This document shows, one piece after another, positions 1-12,126 of a DNA stretch of 64,000 bases. How positions within the stretch are numbered: position 1 is the first letter of the stretch; each line of letters opens with the position of its first letter. The DNA is from Toxotes chatareus. Taxonomy: Eukaryota; Chordata; Actinopteri; Toxotidae. The stretch lies in assembly GCA_016801885.1 (NCBI GenBank), contig CM028899.1:18057501-18121500 (forward strand). The letters run 5' to 3'. The position numbers and the translations under genes are program-made. Under the pieces are notes generated by a model, which worked only from the letters and a program-made list of their open reading frames with translations, was not told where the DNA came from and ran no database searches.

Positions 1-1792
1 AGAGGGAGAGTACTAAGCCTGAGGACACTGAAACTAGCAGCAATGGGATTTCTAGTGAGAAGAAACCAGAGCAAATAGACTCTAATCATAAGACAGACAC
101 AGAGGAGGACATCAATGTCAGAAAGAATGACAACACTGATTCGCAGATGAATAATCATGATGATAATACAACTGGTCTTGAATCCCAGAGAGAGGAAAGA
201 TTGGAGCCTTCAGCTACACCTAATGAGTCTCTTGAAAGCCAGACTGTGATATCTGAACAAACTGTGCCACATGTGTCTAAAGATCCCACTGGATCTTCTC
301 TACCATCTGATGATCACAATAAAAAAACAGTGGAGACTGAAAATGGAGGAGCTTTTGGTGTTTTCAAAAATGCCTTTAGCTTTTTCAGCCAAACACCCGT
401 GACTGAAACAAAGGACTCAACTGATTCTACCCTGAGTTTGGATACAGGCGAGACACCTCAGCCACAAACCTCTCTGACCCCTGAACAAGAACTGGACTCC
501 ACCACTGTCTCCAGTCAGGTTGATAATCAAGAATTGCATGCGGATTCTCTTGTCACTGTGCCCGCAGAGCAGCCACAGACTCCACCTTCCTCTGACAAAA
601 TCCAAACATCAGCTCCATCCCATCCCCATACTCCGTCTCCGAACACAGAAACCCCCCTCCAAACAAAAACCCTCTCCAAGTACTACAAAAACCTCCTCAC
701 CTATACGAGTGTGGATGAGATGACTATATTGATGGAGCTCTTTGGGCGACACAAACTGCAGTTTTTGGATTACATGTTGGGAAGCTCAGACACTGTGACT
801 GTGACTGATCCTGATAATGATGAATCTATATTGTCAGATATAGAAAGGCTCCTGCATTATCACAGGGAGACAGTGATTGCTCCTAGCATGAGGCTCGCCG
901 ATGCACCACAGGAGGACAAGGAAAAGACTAGAACTCTCGTTGCACTTCAGAAATTAGAAATGCTAATTACAAGAGTGAGAGAGACTTTCAACACAGGAAA
1001 CTCAGACACTAGTAAAGGAAGCCATCAAGGTATTTTTTGTTTATACTGCCTCAATGATAATGGCTGATAGCCGTGATATTTTAAGTTAATTTAATCTTCT
1101 AATTTTACTGTGGTTTTGAATTGCATTTGTCTCAATCAGAATGCATGTGTTCCCAAACACAGCTCACGTCAAAGATCAAAGAGACAAAGACTCGAGTAAG
1201 ACAGGAGATCCCTCTGTAGCCCTGGATAACAACATTCAGAGAGATGAAGGGATGGATGTGGAGAGTGAGGGACAAAAGCCTGCAAAAGAGAGGGAAACCG
1301 CAGATGACAAAAGAAAACAGAGGGACAGAGGAAGTGAAGAAGAGAGTGTGCCCCCTGCATCCCGTCCTCACAATCAGCCAGGATCAACACAGCTCCTGGA
1401 AGGTATGGATGTGACTCAAGTATCCCTTAATCAATATGGATTAAAAGATGATCAAAAGATCCTAAGTAATTATAAACAAGGAGCGCTGCTTCATCTGCTG
1501 CCTCCTCATCCTTCAACACACAACCTGGAACGCTGTGCATGGCTGGAACTTTTATTTGCACTATTTTACATTAGTATGTTAAATATAAAAGCAATGGGTG
1601 CAATCCTAATAACATTATATCATCAATATCATTTTAGCAAAGGGGGAAGCTTAAACTCTAAACTTTGTTCTGTATGTCTCTGTAACTCCAGGGGAGATTA
1701 AGCAAATTCTGGATTTCATTCACTGGATGGCTAAAGAATCAACCACTCATGTCCATGCAGTCATGGAGCTCCTCCTATGGACTACTGTTCAG
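1..1792 (+). CDS. mia2: Lumenal exons of the long MIA2 (TALI) isoform
   Basis: Three exons: 1-1029 (open to the window edge), 1163-1402 and 1692-1792. They encode an acidic, Ser/Thr-rich lumenal stretch. A more conserved block at about 680-1000 contains SKYYKNLLTYTSVDEM and ELFGRHKLQFLDYML. The last exon contains a hydrophobic run (HAVMELLLWTTVQ) that probably corresponds to the intramembrane loop of TANGO1-like proteins. It ends in phase 0, so it joins the membrane exon at 4194. The N-terminal signal peptide and SH3-like domain must lie left of the window. The acceptor of the second exon is uncertain: an AG at 1138-1139 gives an early stop, whereas the AG at 1161-1162 keeps the 1163-1402 frame open, so the latter was chosen. 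Confidence 0.8.
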
Positions 1793-4700
1793 GTAGGAGT
1801 TATCAGCAGATATCCATCTATGGAAGTTAAATGTAAGTTAAATTATCACTAAATCTAAGCCATGGGTATAATATACTTGTCATAAACCAATGACAGCAAA
1901 CAGTGAAATACAGTTAACGTGATAAAGGCTTGTTCAGTGAAATATTGGACTAGCAGAATATATATATATATACATATATATATATAGTGCACAACTAAAA
2001 TATAAGATTTCCTTTTGTTGAGTCTACATCGGCTTTGCTGTCCACCTGCATTACACACAATGCACAGAGATATCCACTGTGTATTTGAAAGGAATGATTC
2101 ATAATTGCAACAAAAAAATAAATAAAACTCCTCATAAAGAATATCAGGAGTATAACAGTAGTTTGGAAGAGCCTAAATCCTTTTGTACGGGCAGCTTTGG
2201 TTTCGGCTTTGATTCAGAACAACCACCTAAGCCTAACTGTACAAAGGGACATCTGTTCTCTAAGTGTGTGCAAACTGTGAGGTCTGCTTCTTTAAGATAC
2301 TGAACTTGTGTCATGTTGACCAGACTCTCCCTCTGGCATTCAGCTTTGCCTACGTCTCAGCTGTCAAGCTGGCTTGGATCCGTCAACATCACTCACATTC
2401 CTTAGTGCTGGCGACTCGTAATCTGGCAATCAACTTGCTGTATGGGCAAATTGTTTTAAATATTTATACAGGGCTAATGGTTCTCTAGTTTCAAATGAAC
2501 GAAAATGAACCCACTTCGGTGAGTACAACCTTATGAGCACTGAGTGAATGTTACAAGTCAGATCAAGTCAGTTCTTCACCTGTGCCCTATTTCGAACAGC
2601 TTGTTATTAGCTTGTGGCCGTAACTCAAAGCAGGTGACACGTGGTCATGCGCTTTTTGAAAGCAGAGGACTTTTGTATGACGGTATAATTATGTGTTCAG
2701 TTTGAGATAATTATATTATTTCTTTGGGACGTTATTAAAAACAATATTGAGAATACTATAGTAAACTTAATGACACCTGTTTCTCTTGGTGTCACTCTGA
2801 AAGCACTCCGACGTGCCAGTGTGGCATTTTACAATTGGTGACGTTGCGAGTGAACCATTTGCACCAGCGGGGGTGTAAAATAATCTCCGCTAATTTATAA
2901 TTCCACATAACAATGTTTATATGTCGTTTTATTCTTAACATGTAACATAATTTTCTTTGTGTTATTTTCTAGAGCAATTATAATCTATTAGAGTCGATGC
3001 GGGGAGTTTGCTGAGAAAACCATTATTCTTTCCCCCCTACGACGTGCAGCAGGATGTGGTCTAGTCTTGAGCTTCGGTGTTGTGAATAGGATGTGAAATC
3101 GCCGCTAGCCCGGTTGACGGCCGTAGTTTCTGTTTCTAATGTCGGTATAAATAAAATTATAACCAAAATATCAACCAAATGAAATAATTCGGATATGGCG
3201 GACCATCCGGCAAGTGACCAGTTGGCCAACAAAGCGGTCGACTTCCAGGCGACGGCAGAGGCTTACTACAGTATCGCCGTGGAGAAAGTGAAGGATGTAC
3301 GTTATGTGGCAGGTTTCGTTAGCATTTCCTAACTAGCATTCACAGCTGAACTAACGTAACGGGCTGTCATGTACTCGAAAACAGCCCAGTAGCTTAGTAG
3401 CTACGTCTTGTAATTCTGTACCCCTCTTTTTTGACTTCATATGTGTCCTACCAAGGCTGCTAACCAGCTGTCAGTACTTTTTTAACATTTTATTTTGATA
3501 TTTCAAATATGTCAAAATTGTTAACAGAGTTAGCTTGTGATTGTTAAGTAGCTAATTGATAGTAACGTGGATTTCTCCATTCAGTTGTTTCGAAATCTCT
3601 TTGCTAAAAGATGGCAGGTGTTTGTTTATTTCCTCTGTCGCAGATAAATACGATACTAAAATTTCACTACAATTTTACAGTTTTACAACAGCTAGTAAAC
3701 TGTCAGGGCTTTAACAACACAGTGTATTAACAGACGTGTTCATCTAGTTGGCGGCCAATTTTAAGTACATTTACAACTACTGGAAAATGATTTCGGACCT
3801 TATAAAATTTTAAGAAGCATAACCCAACGCTAATGAAGCTAGAGCTATTGTAGATGTGTCTAATGGCAAACCTTGTCTGCTCTGACTGCCAAGTGAAGAT
3901 AAGCTGCATAAATCCAACTCTGATGCTTAAAGTATTCATTGAAAAAGAGATTTAAACTTTAGAGTAATGCTTTTTTTCAGAAGTACTGAGTATAAATAGT
4001 TTGCAGTGCAGTCATGCAATGGTAAAACACTGATCCTAATGTCCACAATGAATATGCCTCTGTGTACAGAGTTTAAAATGAGTAGGCCACGTTAATCACT
4101 AACTACAAACTAAAAAGAAGTCCACATCATCTCATTTTAAAAATGCTCATTGAAACCAGCTCCTGTAATAACGCTTCTCTCGTCTTTGTTCAGGTTGTAT
4201 CAGCGCTGCCTGATGACATCAGACCCGGGCCAGACCTGTACGGGGTGCCATGGGAACCAGTCATCATCTCCAGTCTGGTGGGGCTGGTGACAATGTTGTT
4301 GTTCACCTGTCGATGTTATAGCTCTGTGAGTACACATCGACATCACAAAGATTTTATATGTTTACAGTTATTTTATGGTGACACTGTTAGTTCAAACCCA
4401 AAAAGGCCACACTTGTTCCTTTGGCAATCAGCCCATATGTCAACCTATCGATCCCCTTAATGACCTCTTGTTCATCATTATTTTCCTCTTATTTCTTAAC
4501 AGGTCAAAAGCAGAATGTACAGAAGTAAGTTCTTAATACTTGTTGGTTAATATCACATTCTTATGACTTGAAAGAAATAAAACTAATACATTACTTATGC
4601 CTGCTGATTAAACCTCTCTGCCAATTTAACCTCTCACTGACCACTGCATAAATTAGTAAGAAAAATAATTAGAATTTGTTTATAAGTTTTGCCTTTCCTG

Positions 4701-7700
4701 TTTTTCAGGTAAAGAGCGGTGGATGGCTAAACAGGTTGCACAGTTGCTGGATGAGAAGTGTAAAGTCCTCGAGTCTCTCAGCAAATGTCAACAAGAGGTT
4801 GGTTCTGATGCCAATGCTGACTAACTGCTGGCTGGAGATAGGACCTGTCTCACATACAACACTGGATCTTTACAGCTGTGACCAGATATCTCTGTGTTTT
4901 GATTCCCATTGATTAAAAATGTGTGTCTTAGAAGAAGCAGAGTCTAATTCATGTTGTGTGTGATATGAGGAAAAACAGGAACTCTTTACAAATTAACAGC
5001 ACATATTTACGAACATTATTTGAAATCCTGAAGAAATCCACATTTTGTTGTGATCATGAGTCTTGTCAACATTTAATCTGTTATTAATTAATATATATTT
5101 CTTAATTATGTGCCATTTGTAGTATGATGACCTGGAGGACTCACTGAGGGACAGTGGTGTCTTGGCCCAAACTCAAAGGACAGAACATCTGGAGGTATGG
5201 CAGGGAGAAACAAAACTTAAAGGGCAGTTAAGAAACATGGAAAAACATCATGCAGTGGGAAATTAATTTATTTTTTAATCTTTTTGTACAAAAACTAAGG
5301 AGCAGGCACTGGGATCTCTGCCCAATGTAAATGAAGGGTAAACACCTTCAATGGACCTTCAGTTTCTTTTAAATTTTTATATTGTCTGATCTGGAGGGCA
5401 CACACACAACAATTCATCTAGTAGATGTAACACACACAGTTCTTGTGTTTGGTATTGTGTACAAACCTGACATATGGTGCTATAAGCCACCATGATCAGG
5501 ACAGATGCATATGGAAAAGTTGCAGTTTGTTTTGAAAATTTGTCTAATCTGTTAATAGGTTCTCACTTTTTTCTTCAGCACTTCATTTGTGTGTGGCTCT
5601 GTTTTTGTTCTTCTAGCTCATAATCCAAATCCAAACTGCTTAGCTACAGAGCTCTGCATACGAATAGTTTCTAATTGATTGTTGCTCATTAAATGTAACT
5701 TAAGTCAGTAATATTTGTAATCCTTGAAGTATTTTAAACAGGCCTACTAACACTACTGCAAATTGTATTATAATAGATATTATTGTACATATATTTTTGC
5801 TGATAGTATGAACAGAAGATGCTCTCTTTTCTTGCTCCTACAGGTCAAAGCCAGACAGCTGGAACTTGCTAAAACAGAGCTGGAGAGGGATCTTGAACAA
5901 CTGAAGGATCAACTGGACCAGCAGAGAGAGCACAGGATAGAGCAAGAAAGGAGGGTAGGAGCACACACACTATTATAAATAATACAAAACTATGAAAGTC
6001 TAGTGAACTGTGTTGCATAGTGTGGTATTGATCAAGAGGATTATTTGTTTATCTCTCCAGATAGCTCTGCTTGAAGAGAGCATGAAAACATTTGAAGACG
6101 AAACAAAAGACCTCCAGTCACAGGAAGTGCAGGTGCAGCCACCATTACCCACCATCCTGCCCTTTCCCATTTGCTGCTTCCTCGTTTCCCCTTTTGCTGT
6201 GTCTCTGTGTGTTTCATGTGACGTTACAGCTGTATGTCTGTCTGTCTTTAGGCACAGACTACTCTGAAAGTGTACAATATGAACAGTGATAGACTACAGA
6301 GGAACCTGGAAACAGCTGGAGAGGAGAATACACTGCTGCAGGAGAGCAACGCTCAGGTAGAATGCTGTACACCCCCACCCACATGGACGCACACACAGAG
6401 ACACACAGTATAACTGTGTATGGTCAAGAGTGGGGTTTTGCATTTGTATGATTGAAATGAAAGGGTTAATTGTGTGCTACATTTGTGGATTTCTATGTGA
6501 GATCTGAAATATTAGAAATAATAACTATCTTTGACATATTTTGTATCTTTGTCCCTTTCCTGTCCGTTGGTCTTCCCCCTTGTTCCTTGCACCATCATTT
6601 CATCCTTCTGTCGGCTTCTTTCTCTCTGCAGTTGAGGCAGCAGGTGGAGGGATGGGCAGAAAGGGTGAGTGAGCTGGAGGCGGAGATGAGGAGGTGTGAG
6701 GTCGCCTACAGCGCGATGCAGCAGGATGTGGCCTATAAGGATGAGCGTATCATGGTATGGTTGGTTCTTGCATTAATCATAGTTTACAGTAGTTGGTTGC
6801 TGGATGTTGTCCTTGAATTTTCTAATTAAAACTGGGTTTCCAACAATGGGCATATCTCGATAGCTACTACAGAAGAGGACTGCAAACTGCCTTAAAACCG
6901 TGGTTAAAGGACTCAGTTACATTACTTGATATGATTCATTTTATGAGAAAGATGGTTGACACTAAATATTTGTGTGCTCCCAGTCCTTGACCGACCGTCT
7001 ACTGAGGATGAAAGCTTGGGACTCAGACCTGGAGGAAAAGGAAGGTGAGGAAGGAGCAGAGAAGGAGACGTCCAATGGGTCACCAGGAAAAGATGAGGAG
7101 AATGGAAAAGGGGACATAACGGACACACCAGACCATTTCCAGAAAGTCCAGAAACTCATTTATGCTGCTAAGGTATGTGGAACAAACACACTGCATTTGT
7201 TGTAGTGCTGGTTGATAAGAATGTTTAATATTGGACAAAACTTTGAGCAACATTAGGAAGCTTTCTAGAGAATTCCAAGCCAGACACATTGAGATTGAAC
7301 ACCTCTATGAAAATTTACTCTACACCTGCTAATATTCTGTGTTCGTACTTGTGTGCAGCTGAATGCAGACCTCAAGTCAGTAGATGAAGACAAGGACAGA
7401 GTATTTGCCAAACTGAATGATGAAGTCAAAGCTAAAGAAGATCTGCAAGGTGAGTCAATTTAACTCTGATGTCTGTCTTACTAAGGTTGTCATTAAGTGT
7501 CTGATACAGAACAAGGCAAACAAAGCATAGGGTGAACTCTGGTTGCAATAAACAACTATTCTTAAAGGTTAAATACAGTCATATATAAGTTTAGAGACTA
7601 TACATTATCACTGATGGTAGATTTGTTACATCTGTGTGCTACTGTGTGTGCATATTTGTTTTTCCCTTTAGAGAGCATTAAGGAGCTGGAGAATGAGAAA

Positions 7701-10700
7701 CTATCTCTGCAGTCAAGTGCTGAGCACTACTCAGATCAGGTAGCTGACCTCAACTATGTATTAGAGTGATATTGTGTCATAAAGGTGTTCATTTGCATTT
7801 GAATTAATATTCTGTATTCATGTGCCCAGGTCCAACGATTACAACAGAAACTCCAGATTATGACCGAAATGTACCAGGAGAATGAGCTCAAGCTGCACAG
7901 GTACGGACACACACGGATAAAGACACGTGTATGGATAGGTTTGAGTCTAGCTATAGCAGTCGAATCATTTGGAAAACGTAATTAGGATGCTGATGAGTGT
8001 GTGTTTGCAGACTGCTGACAGTGGAGGAGAAGGAGCGCCTGCAGAAAGAAGAGAAGTTAAATAAAGCGGACAAAAACATTGCAATGGCCATGGAAGAACT
8101 CAACAACTACAGGTAGCTGCTTCTGCCAGCTATTGCCAAACACATTGACAGCCTCCCCTCCACACACACACACACGTGTCGTCACTTTTACATTATTGTG
8201 TGTCTTCAGACAACGAGCAGAAGAGATGGAGGAAGAGCTGGAGAAAACCAAACAGTCGTACCAGACTCAAATATCAGCACGTGAGAAGAAGGCTCACAGT
8301 AACTGGGTTGGTTAAACTCCCCCTTAAATCATCCTACAAATTTGGGAGAATCAGAGACTCAGTCATGTCAGTCTTGGTGTCAAATGTGTGTTTCCACATT
8401 TCCAAGTCCCTGCAGCTCACAGACATAATGAGATGTTGTATCTTTGGACACAAACTTGTTTTTCGTCACTGTCTCTTAATCTATAATGTTGTGAGAGCTG
8501 AATTCAAATTAGTATGGACATATGTCATGTCATGTTACTGATCTTGGATTGATCTCCTAGCTCGCAGCCCGAGCAGCGGACAGAGAGCTCTCGGACATCA
8601 GGAGAGAGAACGCCCTCCTCAGACAGAAGTGAGCATAAGTTAAAACCTATTTATGTTTGTGAATTGCAAAAATTTGCTGTATTCTAATATCTTTTCATGT
8701 GTCTTTTAAATTGACCTTTTATGTATTTGCATATTCAGGTCTCAAAAATGTTTGTCGTGTTAACTTTAGGTGTGTTTGTTTACAGGCTGACAGACACACA
8801 ATTTAAACTAGACGCCCTTGACAAAGATCCATTTGCCTTGGACAGTCTGGCTAGACCATTGCCTTTCAGAGGTGAATACACACACACACACACACACACA
8901 TTCACTCACCGGTTATCTCTAGGCCCTGGGAGCAGTTGGCCACAAATTTCCTTGACTCATCAAACTCTCTTTTACCTCCAGCTGAAAGGTCACCATATGG
9001 TCCCTCTCCTCTGGGTCGACCAGCATCTGAAACCAGAGCTTTTCTGTCTCCCCCTACATTAATGGATGGTCCGCCTGCTAGATTGTCTCCTAGAGGTATA
9101 CACACACGCAAACACACGTACACAGGCACAGAAAATCATACATACAAATATGCAATCACCAGGTCACGTCTAGTATCTTCTGATCTCAGTAGCTGGGATT
9201 TGAGGTATTTCAAATAATAACTAGGTTTTGTTGATTAAAAAAAAAAACAACAACTTTCATTTTGTTTTCGGTACAGTACATTTACTACTTCAGTCTCACT
9301 AAGTCATTACAATAAACACACGCTGCATGTTGGACATAGTGAGCTGGCTGTAGCATGATGAACTGTAGATGCTGAAGCATCTGTAGTAGCATGGTGTGTA
9401 TGCTGGCATGCTGTTGGCACTTTGCAGAGTCCACGGAGTATATGACAGTGATGTGTCTTTGATCTTCTCAGTTCATTGTGATTGGCATGATGCTCTTATA
9501 CATTCTCTCTTGTTCTCTCTTGAACTCAAACGCATTCTGGCCTAATTGTCTTCACTGTCTCATATTTTTTGTTTGGGTCCTACTTGTTCTCTTCCCTCTT
9601 TGTCTCCTTTTTTCCTTCTCTGTCTGTCCCTCTCTTTCTTTCTTTCATGCTCATCAACATCTTCAATCATCTCTGCTCTCTGCCCTCTTTGCCCTGTGCT
9701 GTCTGTCTTTCCTCTGGTCCTTTCATCCACAGTGTGTCGTGGTCCCGTGGAGCCCCCAGGTGGCCAAGGGGAGATGGAGCGGAGTGGAGGTCCTCATTCA
9801 GACAGCGGCTCAATCTCTCCTACATGGGAGAGAGATCGGAGGGGACCTATGCCAGGACCTCCAGGGCCCTCTGGGCCCCTAGGGCCTCCAGGTATGTGTG
9901 CAGAATTTAGAAAAAGAAAGACAGAGAGAATCGGAAAGTTCTAGTTGATGTCCACAGAGCCTGACCAGCCCAGATGATTCAGATTTACATTGTATTTCAC
10001 AAACAGAAATTAGTATATTTCCTGATTTTGATCCAAAAGTAAGCAGGTAAGTGATCAAGAGTTTGAACTGCTTGAAGATGATCCCGTGTCAGGGGGAAAA
10101 GTCTAGTTCTTTGAAGGTGAGCTAAATAAAACATGCACAGTCCTGACAGTGCTATCCTTAAGTTGTGACTGCAAAGATGGAAATAAAATAACTGTTGTGT
10201 ATCATAACGAGAATCAGCCTTTAGCCTGCAGCGAGGAACATTTGTTTTGTCAGTCTTTACTTTCAGGGGGAGATATTCGAATATGGCACTGCTGAATTTC
10301 TGTTGTGTTATAAACTGTTCATTGATAAATTGATACAGTATTTATGCATGTTTGAATGCACCATTTGCACTGTGATTTTTTTTATTGAGACCCAATATGT
10401 CATGTATGTTCTTAAGGCGTTGTTGTACTGTATCTGCACAGTGTTTTAGGTTTTAGGGACTGGAGAAATTCTGACTTGCTTCAGTCAATGCACAGGTGTA
10501 ACTAATAACATTAATTATTACTCTGTTGCCATGAGGGTGAGCCAGCATGCACAGTACTACACGAGAAGCTAAAATGGAATGCAGCCACCATTAAGGTTAT
10601 TAGTTGCACCTGCCTTCAGCCAGCAGTCAAGTCATTTAGTGTGTATGTGAACGCAGTGCATGTGGATTGTGTTTAATGCATTTTGAGTTTTGGCATTAGA

Positions 10701-12126
10701 AACTGCAGATGACTGTGAAGTTCTGTGATAAAGGCGTGTGAGATCATTGATCACATGACCCTGAAAGGGAAAGTCCACCTGAAAACACAGTTGAAACAAC
10801 TTTTAAAAAAGCTTTTTAAGGTTCTTTGTCCATCCAGCTTCAGACACTGGTATACTCCACTAACCAAAGAGCTGTTCATATGATATTGATAAATCCTCAT
10901 ATATCTTAGTATATTCTTTCTCTCTCACTATGTCTCTCTCTCTTAGGTTATATGTTTCCAGAACCAGGAGGTCCCATGTACAGGAGACCTCCACCTCCTC
11001 CAGGAGCTCTTTTGCCTCCTCCTGGCTCCCTCCCACCTGGCCCTCCTCTTCCCCATCCTAGGGGTTTCCCTTCTGCTGGTCCGCTAGGTCCTCCCCACCC
11101 TGCAGACATGGCAGGTGAGTCACAGCAATCTGCACAGCAGCTCATCATTGCTTCATTATGTTCCCATCTGTAACTTTTGGACTTCACATTGTTGTCTGTC
11201 CAAATGTATTTACTTTCTCTTTGACACATTTAAATATAAAAGCTGAATGGAGGCTTGAGGAGATCTACACGTGTATTTGAATGCAGATCAGAGTCCAAAC
11301 TACTTCTAAATGTGTTTATCAATGCAGATGGCCCATACAGAGAAAACAGCCTTGGGCCTGGTGAGCAGGAACACACAGAGGTAAGAGACATACATGTGAG
11401 GAAGACGCATGAGTGTGGATCTAACTGCCCTGCCGTTTGTTCAACTATGTCCCCAGTTTCACATTAGATGAGTCCTTATTTACTAAATTATTGGTTAATT
11501 TGTAAAACTCCTGCAGTGGCTCCAATTAAAGTATACAGATCTATACATGAATAAGAATGCTGTGTTACCTGACTATGGATCCTCTATAATATTTACCTTT
11601 TTGAATCTTCATCATCAGTCTGGGCCTGGTGATCGAAGGACTCCCCCTGAAGCAGATCCAAGGATGGGGGGCCCACCCCCTCCTGGACCCCCAATGGGCC
11701 CCATGGACGGTCCATTTCCTCGTAGACCTCCCTATGGACCCCCACCTCCTGATTTCTATCCTCCCAGGGGACCCGGGGGTCCTCCCATGAGGCCTAGTAA
11801 GCAGCCGCAGCCATCTTCACAGCACCTACTGTCTTATCTCCAGGTGTCATTAGTCTAAACTTAACTCTGTGTTTCCTGCTTTGCTTCCAGTGTGGGCCCC
11901 TCCACCTCCAGGGGTGATGTTCCCTCCTCGTTTCCCTCCCGGTGGACCTCCCCTTCCTCCAGGTCCTCATCCTCACTATGCTCCCCCCATGCGACCCCTT
12001 CCCCCCGACAGCCTCCCACCTCCTTCCATGGGTCCTCCTGCTCCTCCTCAGCAGTCCCTCCACTCCCCACCGAACAGTCAGTCGTCATCAGAGGAGCACA
12101 GACCCTCACCTGAAGACGCCATTTGA
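1..12126 (+). CDS. mia2: MIA2/cTAGE5 (TALI), ER-exit-site cargo export receptor; 5' end outside window
   Basis: Transmembrane organiser of COPII exit sites that helps load bulky cargo (collagens, lipoproteins) with TANGO1, SEC12 and SEC23/24; that role is family knowledge. Exons read by splice motif and phase: 1-1029 (partial), 1163-1402, 1692-1792, [alternative start 3195-3296], 4194-4325, 4503-4524, 4709-4797, 5123-5194, 5844-5954, 6061-6132, 6252-6356, 6632-6754, 6984-7172, 7359-7449, 7672-7739, 7830-7900, 8011-8112, 8210-8306, 8561-8628, 8786-8871, 8982-9095, 9733-9891, 10947-11114, 11328-11380, 11619-11796, 11891-12126. Every junction keeps frame. The order is lumenal Ser/Thr/Glu-rich region, one membrane segment, cytosolic coiled coils, then a proline-rich tail. 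The motif DDIRPGPDLYG before the membrane and SPYGPSPLG..SETRAFLSPPTL after the coiled coil are family signatures. TANGO1 (mia3) is the alternative; the tail and synteny with brms1l/ralgapa1 favour mia2. Confidence 0.93.
2600..3194 (+). promoter_or_regulatory. Probable internal promoter and 5' UTR of the short mia2 isoform
   Basis: This stretch precedes the internal initiator codon at 3195 and becomes richer in CpG toward it. A CCAAT box in reverse (ATTGG, 2834-2838) directly abuts TGACGT (2839-2844). That layout resembles the ERSE-II/CRE class of ER-stress elements, though it is not an exact match. A CACGTGG box lies near 2638-2644. The promoter role is inferred from the alternative first exon, and no TATA box is evident. 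Confidence 0.45.
3195..3296 (+). CDS. mia2: Alternative first coding exon of short cTAGE5-type isoform
   Basis: ATG at 3195 opens 34 codons (MADHPASDQLANKAVDF...IAVEKVKD) and ends at a GTACGT donor in phase 0. This is the same phase as the lumenal exon ending at 1792, so both splice to 4194. The mammalian locus likewise makes a short form lacking the lumenal part and starting with its own exon (family knowledge). From this ATG the 21 exons sum to 2508 bases, i.e. 835 aa, close to mammalian cTAGE5. Confidence 0.8.
4194..4325 (+). CDS. mia2: Membrane-anchor exon of MIA2
   Basis: Forty-four codons in phase 0 at both ends. It starts with VVSALPDDIRPGPDLYGVPW, the family's juxtamembrane motif. 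A single hydrophobic helix follows (about residues 57-73 of the short isoform) and ends in a Cys/Arg cap. A 22-base microexon follows at 4503-4524, giving basic cytosolic residues VKSRMYR. Confidence 0.88.
4503..8871 (+). CDS. mia2: Cytosolic coiled-coil exons of MIA2
   Basis: Sixteen short exons encode about 455 residues of almost unbroken heptad-like sequence rich in E, K, Q and L. Recognisable family strings are SLTDRLLRMK, KLQIMTEMYQENELKLHR and KKAHSNWLAAR. In cTAGE5 these helices mediate contact with TANGO1 and SEC12 (family knowledge). The exon at 6984-7172 holds a divergent acidic, low-complexity linker. Most introns are only 80-1000 bases. Confidence 0.9.
8982..12126 (+). CDS. mia2: Proline-rich C-terminal domain of MIA2
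   Basis: Six exons encode about 300 residues dominated by P, G, M and R with many PPP/PPPG runs, the feature that binds SEC23/SEC24 in cTAGE5 and TANGO1. The tail ends SPEDAI followed by TGA at 12124-12126. The first exon carries the highly conserved PYGPSPLGRPASETRAFLSPP. The intron at 9892-10946 is the longest of this part and shows no other coding signal. Confidence 0.9.

Noticed and set aside
1140..1162. AG at 1138-1139 as acceptor of the second mia2 exon
   Set aside because: It would give an in-frame stop after about 24 codons. The AG at 1161-1162 keeps phase and an open frame.
3023..3232. Minus-strand frame overlapping the mia2 internal start
   Set aside because: Antisense to the 5' UTR and first exon, short and without homology.
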